A DNA stretch of 64,000 nucleotides from Bacteroidaceae bacterium (GTDB lineage Bacteria > Bacteroidota > Bacteroidia > Bacteroidales > Bacteroidaceae): positions 1-64,000 of the forward strand of contig CABIXF010000021.1 of the NCBI GenBank assembly GCA_902362595.1, in the 5' to 3' direction. Each line of letters opens with the position of its first letter. The first letter of the stretch is position 1. This document shows positions 1 through 10,098 of this stretch, one piece after another. Made by a program: the position numbers and the translations under genes. The notes beneath the pieces are model-generated. The model was given only the letters and a program-made list of their open reading frames with translations, ran no database searches and was not told where the DNA came from.

Positions 1-2
1 AA

Positions 3-149
3 ATTTTCAGCATATCATTGACTGACAAAACCCACTTACGTGACCTGTTCGACAAGACTAATTTCAATGATGTCAAAGATCTAAATGATCCCCTGATTCC
101 GGGCTATTTGATTAATTGTTTAACTCGTCCCATTTTAACGGGACACTAA
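3..149 (+). mobile_element. C-terminal end of an IS4-type transposase, cut by the window edge
   Basis: An open frame enters from the left edge and stops at 147-149. Its 48 residues begin IFSISLTDKTHLRDLFDK, which I recognise from the C-terminus of the DUF4372/DDE_Tnp_1 (IS4-type) transposases widespread in Bacteroides. The gene is truncated only by the window, so intactness cannot be judged. The last residues overlap GTCCC...GGGAC (about 127-143), which may belong to the right end of the insertion sequence. From 150 to 384 the DNA is AT-rich and I see no gene in it. Confidence 0.7.
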
Positions 150-384
150 TGAAGGTTAATATATAACTAAAATCTTTTTCCTATTAAAACCAAAACCATT
201 GATATCATTGTTATATTTTATACATACACATCGTGTTTAAATGGACAAAACCAGGAGCCCAGCACTCCTTCTTTTCTTTTCATCTTTTTTTATAACTTAG
301 CTGCATGAATCAGTAAATCACAATGCAAATATCAAACATTTGTTTTACATAACCAAATATTTAATTGATTTTTTCGCTATTTTT

Positions 385-753
385 ATGGATATCATTGAAA
401 GATTGCAAAAAATAATTGAACATGAAAACCTAAGTGTTTCTGCCTTTGCAAGGAAAATTGGCGTTGTAGACCAAACAATTAGAGGTATAGTCGTCCAAAA
501 AAGGAATAAGCCCAGCTTTGATATGCTTGTAAAAATTCTTCAAACATTTGATTGGCTCAGTGCCGAGTGGCTTATAATGGGCAAAGGAAGCATGGAAAAG
601 ACAAAACCAACAGAGAAAACAGACGATTCACAACAATTAATCGAGTTTATGAAATATTTACGGGAAAAAGACGAAAAGATAGAACTTCTCATAAAAGAGA
701 TGACAGAGTTAAAAGCAAAATACGATATTGTTTCCAAAAAGTTAGAAAAATAA
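385..753 (+). CDS. Small XRE/Cro-type helix-turn-helix regulator
   Basis: This 122-aa protein has an N-terminal Cro/C1-type DNA-binding domain (about residues 1-65). The helix-turn-helix reads SVSAFARKIGVVDQTIRGIV and is followed by the WLSAEWLIMGKG turn typical of Bacteroides XRE regulators that resemble phage repressors. The remainder is a Lys/Glu-rich predicted coiled coil (about 75-122), probably for dimerisation. A TTG codon at 340 would add 15 residues, but the ATG at 385 places MDIIERL at the normal domain start. The gene stands alone between an IS end and an unrelated oxidoreductase. Its target is unknown. Confidence 0.8.
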   Translation: MDIIERLQKIIEHENLSVSAFARKIGVVDQTIRGIVVQKRNKPSFDMLVKILQTFDWLSAEWLIMGKGSMEKTKPTEKTDDSQQLIEFMKYLREKDEKIELLIKEMTELKAKYDIVSKKLEK

Positions 754-788
754 AGACTCTACAAATCGCCTAACCGAGCAAGAAATCT

Positions 789-796
789 TATCTTTG
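789..796 (+). promoter_or_regulatory. Bacteroides -7 element TATCTTTG before the FAD dehydrogenase gene
   Basis: TATCTTTG matches the TAnnTTTG -7 consensus of Bacteroides sigma-ABfr promoters exactly and lies 22 bp before the ATG at 819. No clear TTTG is present at the -33 position, so the promoter is inferred from the -7 element alone. The leader would be short, under 20 nt. Confidence 0.5.
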
Positions 797-818
797 CAAA
801 AAAGTCACCATAAAAAAT

Positions 819-2465
819 ATGATTCACGAATACCAACTCCGCATTCTGCCCGAACAGGCAGCCTGTGAACAGTCACTCAAACAATACATCAGTCGGGAAA
901 AAGGGCTGGACATCCGCACTATCAACGCTATCCGTACCCTGAAACGCAGCATCGATGCCCGCCAACGTACCATTTACATCAATCTGACCGTCCGTGTTTT
1001 CGTCAATGAAACGCCTTCGGAAGAAGAGTTTGAACGCACGAATTATCCCAATATAGAAGGCCGCCCCGCGGTAATTGTCGTAGGAGCCGGCCCGGGAGGT
1101 CTGTTTGCCGCCCTGAAACTGATAGAACTGGGATTACGCCCCATCGTGATAGAACGCGGAAAGAATGTACGTGAGCGAAAAGAAGACCTGGCCCGTATCA
1201 GCCGGGAACACAAAGTAGATGCCGAGTCTAACTACAGTTTCGGCGAAGGAGGAGCTGGCGCTTACTCCGACGGGAAACTCTACACCCGCAGCAAGAAGCG
1301 GGGCAGCGTAGAAAAAATCTTGAATGTGTTCTGTCAGCACGGAGCCAGTCCGACCATCTTGTCGGATGCACACCCGCACATCGGAACCGACAAACTGCCA
1401 AGGGTCATCGAGAATATGCGAAACACCATCCTGGCCTGCGGCGGAGAAGTACACTTCCAGACCCGAATGGAGGCCCTCCTGATTGAAGGACAGAAAGTGA
1501 AAGGCATTGAAACTCACGACGGAAAGACTTTCTTAGGACCGGTAATCTTAGCTACGGGACATTCTGCCAGGGACGTGTACCGCTGGCTGTATGCCCACGG
1601 TGTACAACTGGAGACCAAAGGAATCGCCATTGGCGTACGGTTGGAACATCCGTCCATGCTGATTGACCAGATACAATATCATAATAAAAACGGGCGTGGG
1701 AAATACCTTCCCGCCGCCGAATACAGTTTCGTGCAACAGGTAGACGGACGAGGAGTCTACAGTTTCTGCATGTGTCCGGGAGGATTTGTGGTTCCGGCAG
1801 CCAGTGGCCCTCACCAGCTGGTGGTAAACGGCATGAGCCCGAGCAACCGCGGTACAAAGTGGAGCAACTCGGGCATGGTGGTCGAGACGCGACCGGAAGA
1901 CTTGCTGCTTCCGGAAATGCAACTCCAGGCAGATCCTATCTCCGGTTCCCAGGAAGCCCTCACAGAAGAACTGATACTCCGCGACGGAAAGCTGCCCGAT
2001 GGCACTGTCCATACACTGGCCATGATGCGTTTCCAGGAAAAACTGGAGCAAATCTGCTGGCAACAGGGAAACATGCGACAGACAGCTCCTTCCCAACGTA
2101 TGGTAGACTTTACCCGGAAAAAGCTGAGTTACGACCTGCCGGCCACCTCGTACAGCCCGGGACTGGTATCCTCCCCCCTGCATTTCTGGATGCCGCCGTT
2201 CCTGAGCGAACGCCTCAGCAAGGGGTTCCAACTTTTTGGGAAAAGCTCCCGCGGCTTTCTAACCAACGAAGCCGTCATGATTGCGGTAGAAACCCGCACT
2301 TCCTCTCCTGTACGCATCGTACGTGACAAGGATACCCTGCAACACCTCACCGTGGAAGGCCTGTTCCCTTGCGGAGAGGGAGCCGGTTATGCCGGAGGAA
2401 TCGTTTCGGCCGGAATCGATGGCGAACGCTGCGCCGAGGCTGTAGCCCATTACCTGAACCATTAA
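819..2465 (+). CDS. NAD(P)/FAD-dependent dehydrogenase, COG2509 type
   Basis: This 548-aa cytoplasmic flavoprotein has a dinucleotide-binding motif VVGAGPGG at residues 87-94, ending in the expected acidic residue (IVIERGK). It has the NYSFGEGGAGAYSDGKLYT stretch and a C-terminal FAD contact region (GLFPCGEGAGYAGGIVSAG), both typical of the uncharacterised COG2509 family. The first 80 residues form the small alpha/beta domain found ahead of the Rossmann fold in these proteins. There is no signal peptide. The physiological substrate of the family is not known to me. A LuxR-type regulator starts 12 bp downstream on the same strand, so the two are probably co-transcribed. Confidence 0.85.
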   Translation: MIHEYQLRILPEQAACEQSLKQYISREKGLDIRTINAIRTLKRSIDARQRTIYINLTVRVFVNETPSEEEFERTNYPNIEGRPAVIVVGAGPGGLFAALKLIELGLRPIVIERGKNVRERKEDLARISREHKVDAESNYSFGEGGAGAYSDGKLYTRSKKRGSVEKILNVFCQHGASPTILSDAHPHIGTDKLPRVIENMRNTILACGGEVHFQTRMEALLIEGQKVKGIETHDGKTFLGPVILATGHSARDVYRWLYAHGVQLETKGIAIGVRLEHPSMLIDQIQYHNKNGRGKYLPAAEYSFVQQVDGRGVYSFCMCPGGFVVPAASGPHQLVVNGMSPSNRGTKWSNSGMVVETRPEDLLLPEMQLQADPISGSQEALTEELILRDGKLPDGTVHTLAMMRFQEKLEQICWQQGNMRQTAPSQRMVDFTRKKLSYDLPATSYSPGLVSSPLHFWMPPFLSERLSKGFQLFGKSSRGFLTNEAVMIAVETRTSSPVRIVRDKDTLQHLTVEGLFPCGEGAGYAGGIVSAGIDGERCAEAVAHYLNH

Positions 2466-2477
2466 TCCCTACGCCTT

Positions 2478-3062
2478 ATGCACCAGCCTGAAATAGCCAT
2501 TATCGAGCCCAATACCCTGACAGCCCTCGGATTGCGTACCATCTTGGAAGAACTGATTCCGGAAGCTGTCATCCGTACATTTTCCTCTTTCGAACGACTG
2601 ATTGACGACACCCCCGACATGTATGCGCATTATTTCGTTTCAGCTCATGTCTATTTCGAGCATACCTCGTTCTTTCTGGAACGGAAGCCCAAATGCATTG
2701 TCTTGTCTGCCGGAGAACCTTCCTTGCTGACAGGCATCCCGAGCCTGAATATCCTTCTTCCACAGGAACAGCTGGTGAAAACCATCATGCAGACCCGGAA
2801 AAGAGGACACGAACTGACCCATCATCCCGTACCCGCCGCACCGACGGATACGGAACATGAACTGACTCCACGGGAAATAGAGGTGCTCCGGCTGGTGACC
2901 AAAGGACTCATCAACAAGGAAATTGCCGAGAAACTGCACATCAGCCTGACCACGGTGATTTCACACCGGAAAAACATTACTGAAAAATTAGGCATCAAGT
3001 CCGTATCCGGCCTGGCCATCTATGCGGTCATGCACGGATACGTGGAAGCCGACCGGGTGTGA
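2478..3062 (+). CDS. LuxR-type DNA-binding regulator with degenerate receiver domain
   Basis: This is a 194-aa protein. The C-terminal part (about 128-190) is a clear LuxR/GerE helix-turn-helix: LTPREIEVLRLVTKGLINKE, then TVISHRKNITEKLGIKS. The N-terminal 110 residues look like a response-regulator receiver, but the acidic pair is replaced (IIEPN) and no Asp occupies the usual phospho-acceptor position (FVSAHVYFEH). I infer it is not phosphorylated in the usual way. It follows the FAD dehydrogenase by 12 bp and ends one base before the convergent esterase gene, so the two 3' ends abut. Confidence 0.8.
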   Translation: MHQPEIAIIEPNTLTALGLRTILEELIPEAVIRTFSSFERLIDDTPDMYAHYFVSAHVYFEHTSFFLERKPKCIVLSAGEPSLLTGIPSLNILLPQEQLVKTIMQTRKRGHELTHHPVPAAPTDTEHELTPREIEVLRLVTKGLINKEIAEKLHISLTTVISHRKNITEKLGIKSVSGLAIYAVMHGYVEADRV

Positions 3063-3063
3063 T

Positions 3064-4365
<1,302 letters not shown>

Positions 4366-4389
4366 TTAACTAAACTATATTTCAACAGA

Positions 4390-6846
4390 ATGAAAAAAAA
4401 TACCGCTATCGCTTTTTTATGGGCTGCTTCGGCATCCAGCGTATGGGCTGTGGGTACTCCCGTGGATGCCTTGCCCAAAGACACTACCAAAGTCATCGAC
4501 ATTGAAGAAGTAGTCGTCATTGCCACACCGAAGGAAAACAACCGTCTGCGCCAGCAGGCCGCTTCATCGACCTCGTTTTCCCAAAGTGCCCTGCGCAACC
4601 AGTCGGTCACTTCCGTAAAGTCTTTGTCGGCTCTGGTGCCGAACCTGTTCATCCCCGACTACGGTTCCAAGCTGACCACTTCTGTCTATATCCGCGGTAT
4701 CGGTTCACGTATCAATACACCGGCAGTAGGTCTCTACGTCGATAACATTCCTTTCATCGACAAGTCGGCTTTCGACTTCAATTACTCGGATATCGAACGT
4801 ATCGACGTCATGCGCGGACCACAGGGAACGCTCTACGGACGCAACACCATGGGCGGACTTATCCGTGTGTTCACCAAATCACCCTTCACTTATCAGGGCA
4901 CAGACCTTCGCTTGGGAGCGGCCACTTACAACAACTACAACGCCTCGCTCACCCACTACCACCGTATTTCCAGCCAGTTCGCCTTCTCGGTAGGTTTGTT
5001 CTACGACCATAAGGGAGGGTTCTTCAAGAATGACTTCAACGGCAAACGGATTGATACCGACAATGAATTCGGCGGACGTATCCGTGCCATCTACCTGCCC
5101 ACCGACAACCTGAAACTTGATTTCACCGTGAACTACGAATACGCCAACCAGGGAGGTTATCCGTATGAATACACCGGAAAGGTAAAAGGAGAGGAAGACC
5201 GAGCTCAATACATCGGACACATCTCCTACGACAATGCCTGCGGCTACAAGCGTAACCTGCTGAACACCGGATTGAATCTAGAATATCAGGCCGACAATTT
5301 CATTCTGAGCAGTGTGACCGGCTTCCAATACCTGCGTGACCACATGGATTTGGACCAGGACTTCACGGAACAGAACATCTATACCATGATGCAGAAGCAG
5401 AACTCCAAGACACTGAGCGAGGAAATTGTCCTCAAATCCAAACCCGGACGCCGCTGGCAGTGGACTACCGGAGTGAGCGGCTTCTACCAATGGCTCGACA
5501 CGGAGGCTCCCGTCACTTTCCAGAAAGACGGAATCAACTGGCTGAACTCTACCATCAACACCAATGCCAATAAATACATGCCGACCATATCGGCCGGTCC
5601 GATGACCATGAAAATGACTTTCAATGACGTCATCAACGGCGAACAACTGGTCATCCCGGGACAATTCAGCACGCCTATCCTGAATGCGGCCGTGTTCCAT
5701 CAGTCCACCTTCAACGACCTTTTCGGTCTGAAAGGTCTTTCACTGACCGCCGGTCTCCGCATGGACTATGAAAGCCTGAAGCTGGATTATTACAGCGGTT
5801 GCCAGTTTACTCATACCTACTCACTGAGCGGCACACTGACTCCTGGTGACAAAGTCATCCCGATGGTACCGGCACAGGACTTCAACGTGAACAACAGTTA
5901 CAACGGAAAACTGTCGCACGACTACATCCAGCTGTTGCCGAAGTTCGCCTTGCAATACGACTTTGATTCACGCAACAATATCTACGTCAGCGTAAGCAAA
6001 GGTTACCGTTCGGGAGGATACAACATCCAGATGTTTTCCGACTTGCTGCAAAACGACATGCAGGCCAGCATGATGAAAGATGTGGCCGATGTAACAATTC
6101 CTATTGTCAACAAAGTGCCCATGCTGAGCGACGAACAGAAACAGATGATTGCAGGTATGCTGAACGGTATGGCACAAGCACCACAAACCGACGTGAAGGC
6201 TGCCACACTCTACAAGCCGGAATATTCCTGGAACTATGAAATCGGTTCGCACCTCACCCAGCTGAACGGAAAACTGCAGGCCGACCTTTCTGCCTTCTAC
6301 ATGGATACCCGCGACCAGCAATTGTCGCGCTTCGCCGAAAGCGGACTGGGACGTATCACAGTCAATGCCGGAAAGAGTCGGAGCCTGGGAGCCGAAGCCA
6401 GCCTGCGTGCCCAGCTCACCGACAAGTTCAGCCTGAACGGAAACTACGGTTATACCTACGCCACTTTCACCGACTACGTAGTGAGCGAAACTGAAAACTA
6501 CAACGGAAATTATGTACCGTTTGTACCCAAACACACCTTTACCGTAGGCGGACAGTACATCTTCCCGTTCCGTAACAATGCGCTATTGGACAATATTACC
6601 CTTGATGCCAACTACCGAGCGGCAGGCCGTATCTACTGGACAGAGCAGAACAACGCCAGCCAGGCCCTCTACGGCACACTGAACGGACGCCTCAGCCTGA
6701 ACAAAGGTAACGGACAAATCGGTATCTGGGTGAACAATGCCCTGAACAAGGATTACCAGGCCTTCTACTTTGAGACGATGAGCCGCGGTTTTGCCCAAAA
6801 AGGTCGCCCCGTACAAGTGGGTATCGACATACGTTGTCGGTTCTAA
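4390..6846 (+). CDS. TonB-dependent outer-membrane receptor (not SusC-type)
   Basis: This 818-aa protein carries a signal peptide (MKKNTAIAFLWAASASSVWA), a TonB-box-like segment (IEEVVVIATPK, about 37-47), a plug domain (about 55-165, with VYIRGIGSR and VMRGPQGTLYGRNTMGG) and a 22-strand barrel ending in Phe (DIRCRF). The CarboxypepD_reg-like domain that marks SusC proteins is absent, and no SusD partner follows. It therefore resembles receptors for siderophores, cobamides or other small ligands. The start at 4390 is preferred to a non-ATG start at 4357 because the signal peptide begins there. The 22-bp palindrome array starts 25 bp after its stop. Confidence 0.85.
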   Translation: MKKNTAIAFLWAASASSVWAVGTPVDALPKDTTKVIDIEEVVVIATPKENNRLRQQAASSTSFSQSALRNQSVTSVKSLSALVPNLFIPDYGSKLTTSVYIRGIGSRINTPAVGLYVDNIPFIDKSAFDFNYSDIERIDVMRGPQGTLYGRNTMGGLIRVFTKSPFTYQGTDLRLGAATYNNYNASLTHYHRISSQFAFSVGLFYDHKGGFFKNDFNGKRIDTDNEFGGRIRAIYLPTDNLKLDFTVNYEYANQGGYPYEYTGKVKGEEDRAQYIGHISYDNACGYKRNLLNTGLNLEYQADNFILSSVTGFQYLRDHMDLDQDFTEQNIYTMMQKQNSKTLSEEIVLKSKPGRRWQWTTGVSGFYQWLDTEAPVTFQKDGINWLNSTINTNANKYMPTISAGPMTMKMTFNDVINGEQLVIPGQFSTPILNAAVFHQSTFNDLFGLKGLSLTAGLRMDYESLKLDYYSGCQFTHTYSLSGTLTPGDKVIPMVPAQDFNVNNSYNGKLSHDYIQLLPKFALQYDFDSRNNIYVSVSKGYRSGGYNIQMFSDLLQNDMQASMMKDVADVTIPIVNKVPMLSDEQKQMIAGMLNGMAQAPQTDVKAATLYKPEYSWNYEIGSHLTQLNGKLQADLSAFYMDTRDQQLSRFAESGLGRITVNAGKSRSLGAEASLRAQLTDKFSLNGNYGYTYATFTDYVVSETENYNGNYVPFVPKHTFTVGGQYIFPFRNNALLDNITLDANYRAAGRIYWTEQNNASQALYGTLNGRLSLNKGNGQIGIWVNNALNKDYQAFYFETMSRGFAQKGRPVQVGIDIRCRF

Positions 6847-6870
6847 AACCGTCCTTTCAAGAGACATAAA

Positions 6871-6996
6871 AAACGCCTAAGCGTTCCAGTCAAAACGCCC
6901 TTACGTTTGAATGGAAACGCTTAGGCGTTTGACATAAAACGCTTCGACGTTTTGATCGAAACGCTTCGGCGTTTGAAGACAAACGCTTAGGCGTTT
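6871..6996. repeat. Array 1: six 16-bp palindromes at an exact 22-bp period
   Basis: Six near-palindromic units of the type AAACGCTTAGGCGTTT start at 6871, 6893, 6915, 6937, 6959 and 6981. Each is separated by a 6-bp spacer of unrelated sequence (cagtca, gaatgg, gacata, tgatcg, gaagac). In RNA each unit can fold into a 6-bp stem with a 4-nt loop; the unit at 6959 would carry a C(UUCG)G tetraloop. The array lies between the convergent 3' ends of the TonB receptor and the GH67 gene. No poly-T follows, so it is not a standard terminator. I do not recognise it as a named repeat family. Confidence 0.9.
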
Positions 6997-7070
6997 TCAG
7001 CAAGTCTTTAAATGTCTCGAAAAATCGACATAAAGTCCTCAGAAATCTACTTACATCTTCATCCCAATTG

Positions 7071-9080
7071 TTACTTCCGCGGAAGCATGCCGGATGTAGG
7101 ACATTCATAATTACTGATAGGCAGTTTCACCTTTTTCAATTCCTTCAAGGTAAATACCGGAGGTTCCACTCCTTCAGGATATTTCTTTTTTGAGAACGTG
7201 CGGAAATACTCCAGGCAAGCATCTTTCCACCACACGGCATCGCGTGCCTGAATATCCAGCCGTTCGGCCACCGCCTGATAGCGTTCCGCATCGACATAGG
7301 GCTGCATATCCTTCCAAATCCGCTGGAACGCACGCACTTCGTCTACCCCTTTCTGATACTTATAACAGAGTTCATCCCACAAGGAGCGCCCTGAACGAAG
7401 TTTCTGATTCCAATTCACATGATGAAACCAAAGCAGATATTCTTCCGGACATTGCTCCAGCGAATCGAACACCCGGGCCAACGAATCCGGATACTGTGAC
7501 ACGGCATCACTTCCCGTACGGCTCCGGTCGAAACCCAATCCCTCCTTGTCCGCCTGATGGTAATACGAAGGCAGCCAATCGGCACGTGCCCCAGGCACCT
7601 CACACCAAGGTTCCGGCCCATAATGATGTCCCCAGGCAAAAATATGGTGCAAGCCCAGCGGCATCATGTAATCCACCACTGCCTCCCGGCTCTCCATCAT
7701 GACCTGCGTCATGGGCTCCACAAACCGGCGGTCGGTCGTGAAAGTCTGTGCCAGCCACTCGCGGGCAATCTCTTCCGCCGACAAGTCCGGATTCCAAGCC
7801 AACCGCCCGTAAGCATACCAGTTGGCCTGTGCAAAATCATGTCCGCACCAGTTCACGTGATCGCCTACATTCACTACACCCGCTACCCCCTTCAGGGAAG
7901 AAGGCTGCACATAGCGGTAAAACTCGTTCCACATAGTGGCCAGATAAGCCAGGTGATTGGAATGTCCTAAGTATTCCTGCGTTATTTGAAACTCCACCAT
8001 CAAGGGTGTATGCGGCATGGCCCCGAAGAGCGGACTGTAAGGTTCCCGCGGCTGAAAGTCAATCGGCCCGTTTTTCACCTGCACCATCACATTATCCCGG
8101 AATCGGCCGTCCAGCGGCTGAAATTCCAGGTAAGCCTGCTTGGCCCGGTCTGCATCCGACGGACTGTAGACAAAGGCCCGCCACATCACGATTCCCCCAT
8201 AGGGTTTCAAAGCCTCCGCCAGCATGTTCGCTCCCTCGGCATGCGTATGCCCGTAATCACACGGGCCGGGCTGTCCTTCCGAATTGGCCTTCACCAGAAA
8301 ACCGCCAAAATCAGGAATCAATCCATAAATTTCCTGTACTTTCTCTTTCCACCAACGGGCCACCTCCTCGTCCAGCGGGTCGGCCGTAGACAAACCTCCT
8401 AACTTCATCGGCGAAGCAAAATTGACCGAAAGGTACACCTTGATGCCATAAGGACGGAACACGTCGGCCAATTTCCGCACCTTTTGCAGGTAGTCGGAGG
8501 ATAGAATCTCGGGCGAAGCATTCACATTGTTCAGCACAGTCCCGTTGATACCCACCGAAGCATTGGCACGGGCATATTCCCGATAACGGGCCGACACGGA
8601 ATCAGTCAGGTCCTCCCATTTCCACAAAGAACGTCCCGCATAACCGCGCTCAATCGTGCCGTCCAGATTGTCCCAATGGTTCAGCACACGGATGTCAAAG
8701 GCCGGCTTTTCCTGAATATCCAGCCGGGTACAATCCGCTCCTTCCGCCTGCAACCGCAGCAGATGGTAAGTTGCATACAGCAATCCCTGTTCCGTAGCGG
8801 CCTCCAGCACCGTCTTTCCTTCGGAAGTACGTATGGTGTATCCCTCTTTGCTCAACCGACGATGTGTCTCATCGGCACAGAGCTGCAAATCCACTTCCCC
8901 TCCTTTCCACAAAGCGGCCAGTTCCTCACGTGCCACAGTGAGTGTAGGAGAAGTCACTAAACAACAGACAGACGCTTGATTCACAGGCGTCTGTCGTAAC
9001 CAAAGTCTGCTCCCGTCTTCAGCCCACAACGTCAGGGCCAAAGACAGGAAACAGACACTACCCCAAAGTCGTTTATTCAT
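7071..9080 (-). CDS. GH67 alpha-glucuronidase
   Basis: This 669-aa periplasmic enzyme removes (4-O-methyl-)glucuronic acid from the non-reducing end of xylo-oligosaccharides. The signal peptide is MNKRLWGSVCFLSLALTLWA. Family hallmarks are ANSEGQPGPCDYGHTHAEGA and IVMWRAFVY in the TIM barrel (about 280-310), and the length is normal for GH67. The ATG at 9080 overlaps the upstream GH43 stop (ATGAATAA), which indicates translational coupling; a GTG at 9086 is less likely. It is the last gene of the operon that begins with the CE20-like esterase. Xylanase, symporter, beta-xylosidase and GH67 together form a classic Bacteroidetes xylan cluster. Confidence 0.92.
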   Translation of the reverse strand: MNKRLWGSVCFLSLALTLWAEDGSRLWLRQTPVNQASVCCLVTSPTLTVAREELAALWKGGEVDLQLCADETHRRLSKEGYTIRTSEGKTVLEAATEQGLLYATYHLLRLQAEGADCTRLDIQEKPAFDIRVLNHWDNLDGTIERGYAGRSLWKWEDLTDSVSARYREYARANASVGINGTVLNNVNASPEILSSDYLQKVRKLADVFRPYGIKVYLSVNFASPMKLGGLSTADPLDEEVARWWKEKVQEIYGLIPDFGGFLVKANSEGQPGPCDYGHTHAEGANMLAEALKPYGGIVMWRAFVYSPSDADRAKQAYLEFQPLDGRFRDNVMVQVKNGPIDFQPREPYSPLFGAMPHTPLMVEFQITQEYLGHSNHLAYLATMWNEFYRYVQPSSLKGVAGVVNVGDHVNWCGHDFAQANWYAYGRLAWNPDLSAEEIAREWLAQTFTTDRRFVEPMTQVMMESREAVVDYMMPLGLHHIFAWGHHYGPEPWCEVPGARADWLPSYYHQADKEGLGFDRSRTGSDAVSQYPDSLARVFDSLEQCPEEYLLWFHHVNWNQKLRSGRSLWDELCYKYQKGVDEVRAFQRIWKDMQPYVDAERYQAVAERLDIQARDAVWWKDACLEYFRTFSKKKYPEGVEPPVFTLKELKKVKLPISNYECPTSGMLPRK

Positions 9081-10050
9081 CCGCACTGCCTTTTACAGTT
9101 TGAATCTTGCCGTCCTCGTCATATTCCAGTTCGACCACCTTCAGGCTGCGAAGCCAAGTCTTTCCACCCGAAGGCACACAGTCGTGATGGAACAGATACC
9201 ATTTTCCCTTATATTCCGCAATGGAATGGTGCGTGGTCCATCCCACCACGGGTGTCAGAATCACTCCCTGATACACAAACGGACCATAAGGATTGTCGCC
9301 TACGGCATAACACAACAAGTGTGTATCGCCAGTGGAATAGGAGAAATAATATTTCCCTTTGTACTTGTGCATCCAAGAAGCCTCAAAGAAGCGGTGCGGA
9401 TCACCTGCTGTCAGCGGTTTTCCGTCTTCCCCTAACACAATCACCGGACGAGGTTCTTCTGCAAAACCGAGCATATCATCCGACAATTTTACCACCCGGC
9501 TCGGCAAGGCTGGTTCATCAGCTTCCGGCAGAAACGGATGTTCAATGGCCTTATTGTCACGATAACGCTGTAGCTGTCCACCCCAGATACCGCCAAAATA
9601 CATATAATAACTGCCATCCTCATCACGGAACACAGCCGCATCGATGCTGTAACTGCCCCGAATCGGGTCGGGCTGAGGAATGAACGGGCCTTCCGGCTTG
9701 TCACCGATGGCTACTCCCATGCGGAAAATGTCGTTCCGGTCTTTCAACGGGAAATACAGGTAATATTTTCCGTCCTTACAAGCAATGTCACAATCCCAAA
9801 GCTGGCGCCCGGCCCAAGGAATATCAGCTACTTTCAAAGCCACGCCATGGTCGACGATTTCTCCATGCATCACGTCGTCGGTAGACAGCACATGATAGTC
9901 ATTCATGTCAAAATGATCACCGTTGTCATTTTCCGGAATACCGGATTCACGGTCGTGTGAAGGGTAAATGTACAAGCGGCCATTGAATACATGTACCGAC
10001 GGGTCTGCCATGTAATCGGCAGGAAACAGATATCTTTCTTCCTTTTTCAT
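9073..10050 (-). CDS. Cytoplasmic GH43 beta-xylosidase / arabinofuranosidase
   Basis: This 325-aa five-bladed propeller glycosidase lacks a signal peptide, so it should work in the cytoplasm on oligosaccharides brought in by the adjacent symporter. The first catalytic Asp is in YMADPSVHVF; the second acidic region is SIDAAVFRDEDGSYY, and the catalytic Glu is likely in RFFEASWMHKYKGKYYF. FDMNDYHVLST is typical of the bifunctional xylosidase/arabinofuranosidase of intestinal Bacteroides. The start at 10050 (MKKEERYLF) is preferred to the extended frame beginning at 10098. It lies between GH10 (48 bp upstream) and GH67 (8-bp overlap). Confidence 0.88.
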   Translation of the reverse strand: MKKEERYLFPADYMADPSVHVFNGRLYIYPSHDRESGIPENDNGDHFDMNDYHVLSTDDVMHGEIVDHGVALKVADIPWAGRQLWDCDIACKDGKYYLYFPLKDRNDIFRMGVAIGDKPEGPFIPQPDPIRGSYSIDAAVFRDEDGSYYMYFGGIWGGQLQRYRDNKAIEHPFLPEADEPALPSRVVKLSDDMLGFAEEPRPVIVLGEDGKPLTAGDPHRFFEASWMHKYKGKYYFSYSTGDTHLLCYAVGDNPYGPFVYQGVILTPVVGWTTHHSIAEYKGKWYLFHHDCVPSGGKTWLRSLKVVELEYDEDGKIQTVKGSADE

Positions 10051-10098
10051 ACTATGTAATTTTATGAGACCATTTGATGTTGGTCTCCAGTTCAACAT

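Noticed and set aside
340..384. Extended N-terminus of the XRE regulator from a TTG codon
   Set aside because: The ATG at 385 fits the conserved start of the DNA-binding domain; the 15 extra residues are hydrophobic and unlike family members.
1548..2231. 227-aa frame antisense to the FAD dehydrogenase
   Set aside because: The plus-strand gene is complete and conserved; this is an antisense shadow.
6871..6996. CRISPR array
   Set aside because: Units are 16 bp with 6-bp spacers and no cas genes are nearby; this is not a CRISPR layout.
6890..7108. 72-aa minus-strand frame across array 1 with repeating KTPKR/TPKRF-like residues
   Set aside because: It is produced by the palindromic repeat itself; the 22-bp period is not a multiple of three, so no peptide repeat is conserved, and it overlaps the 3' end of the GH67 gene.
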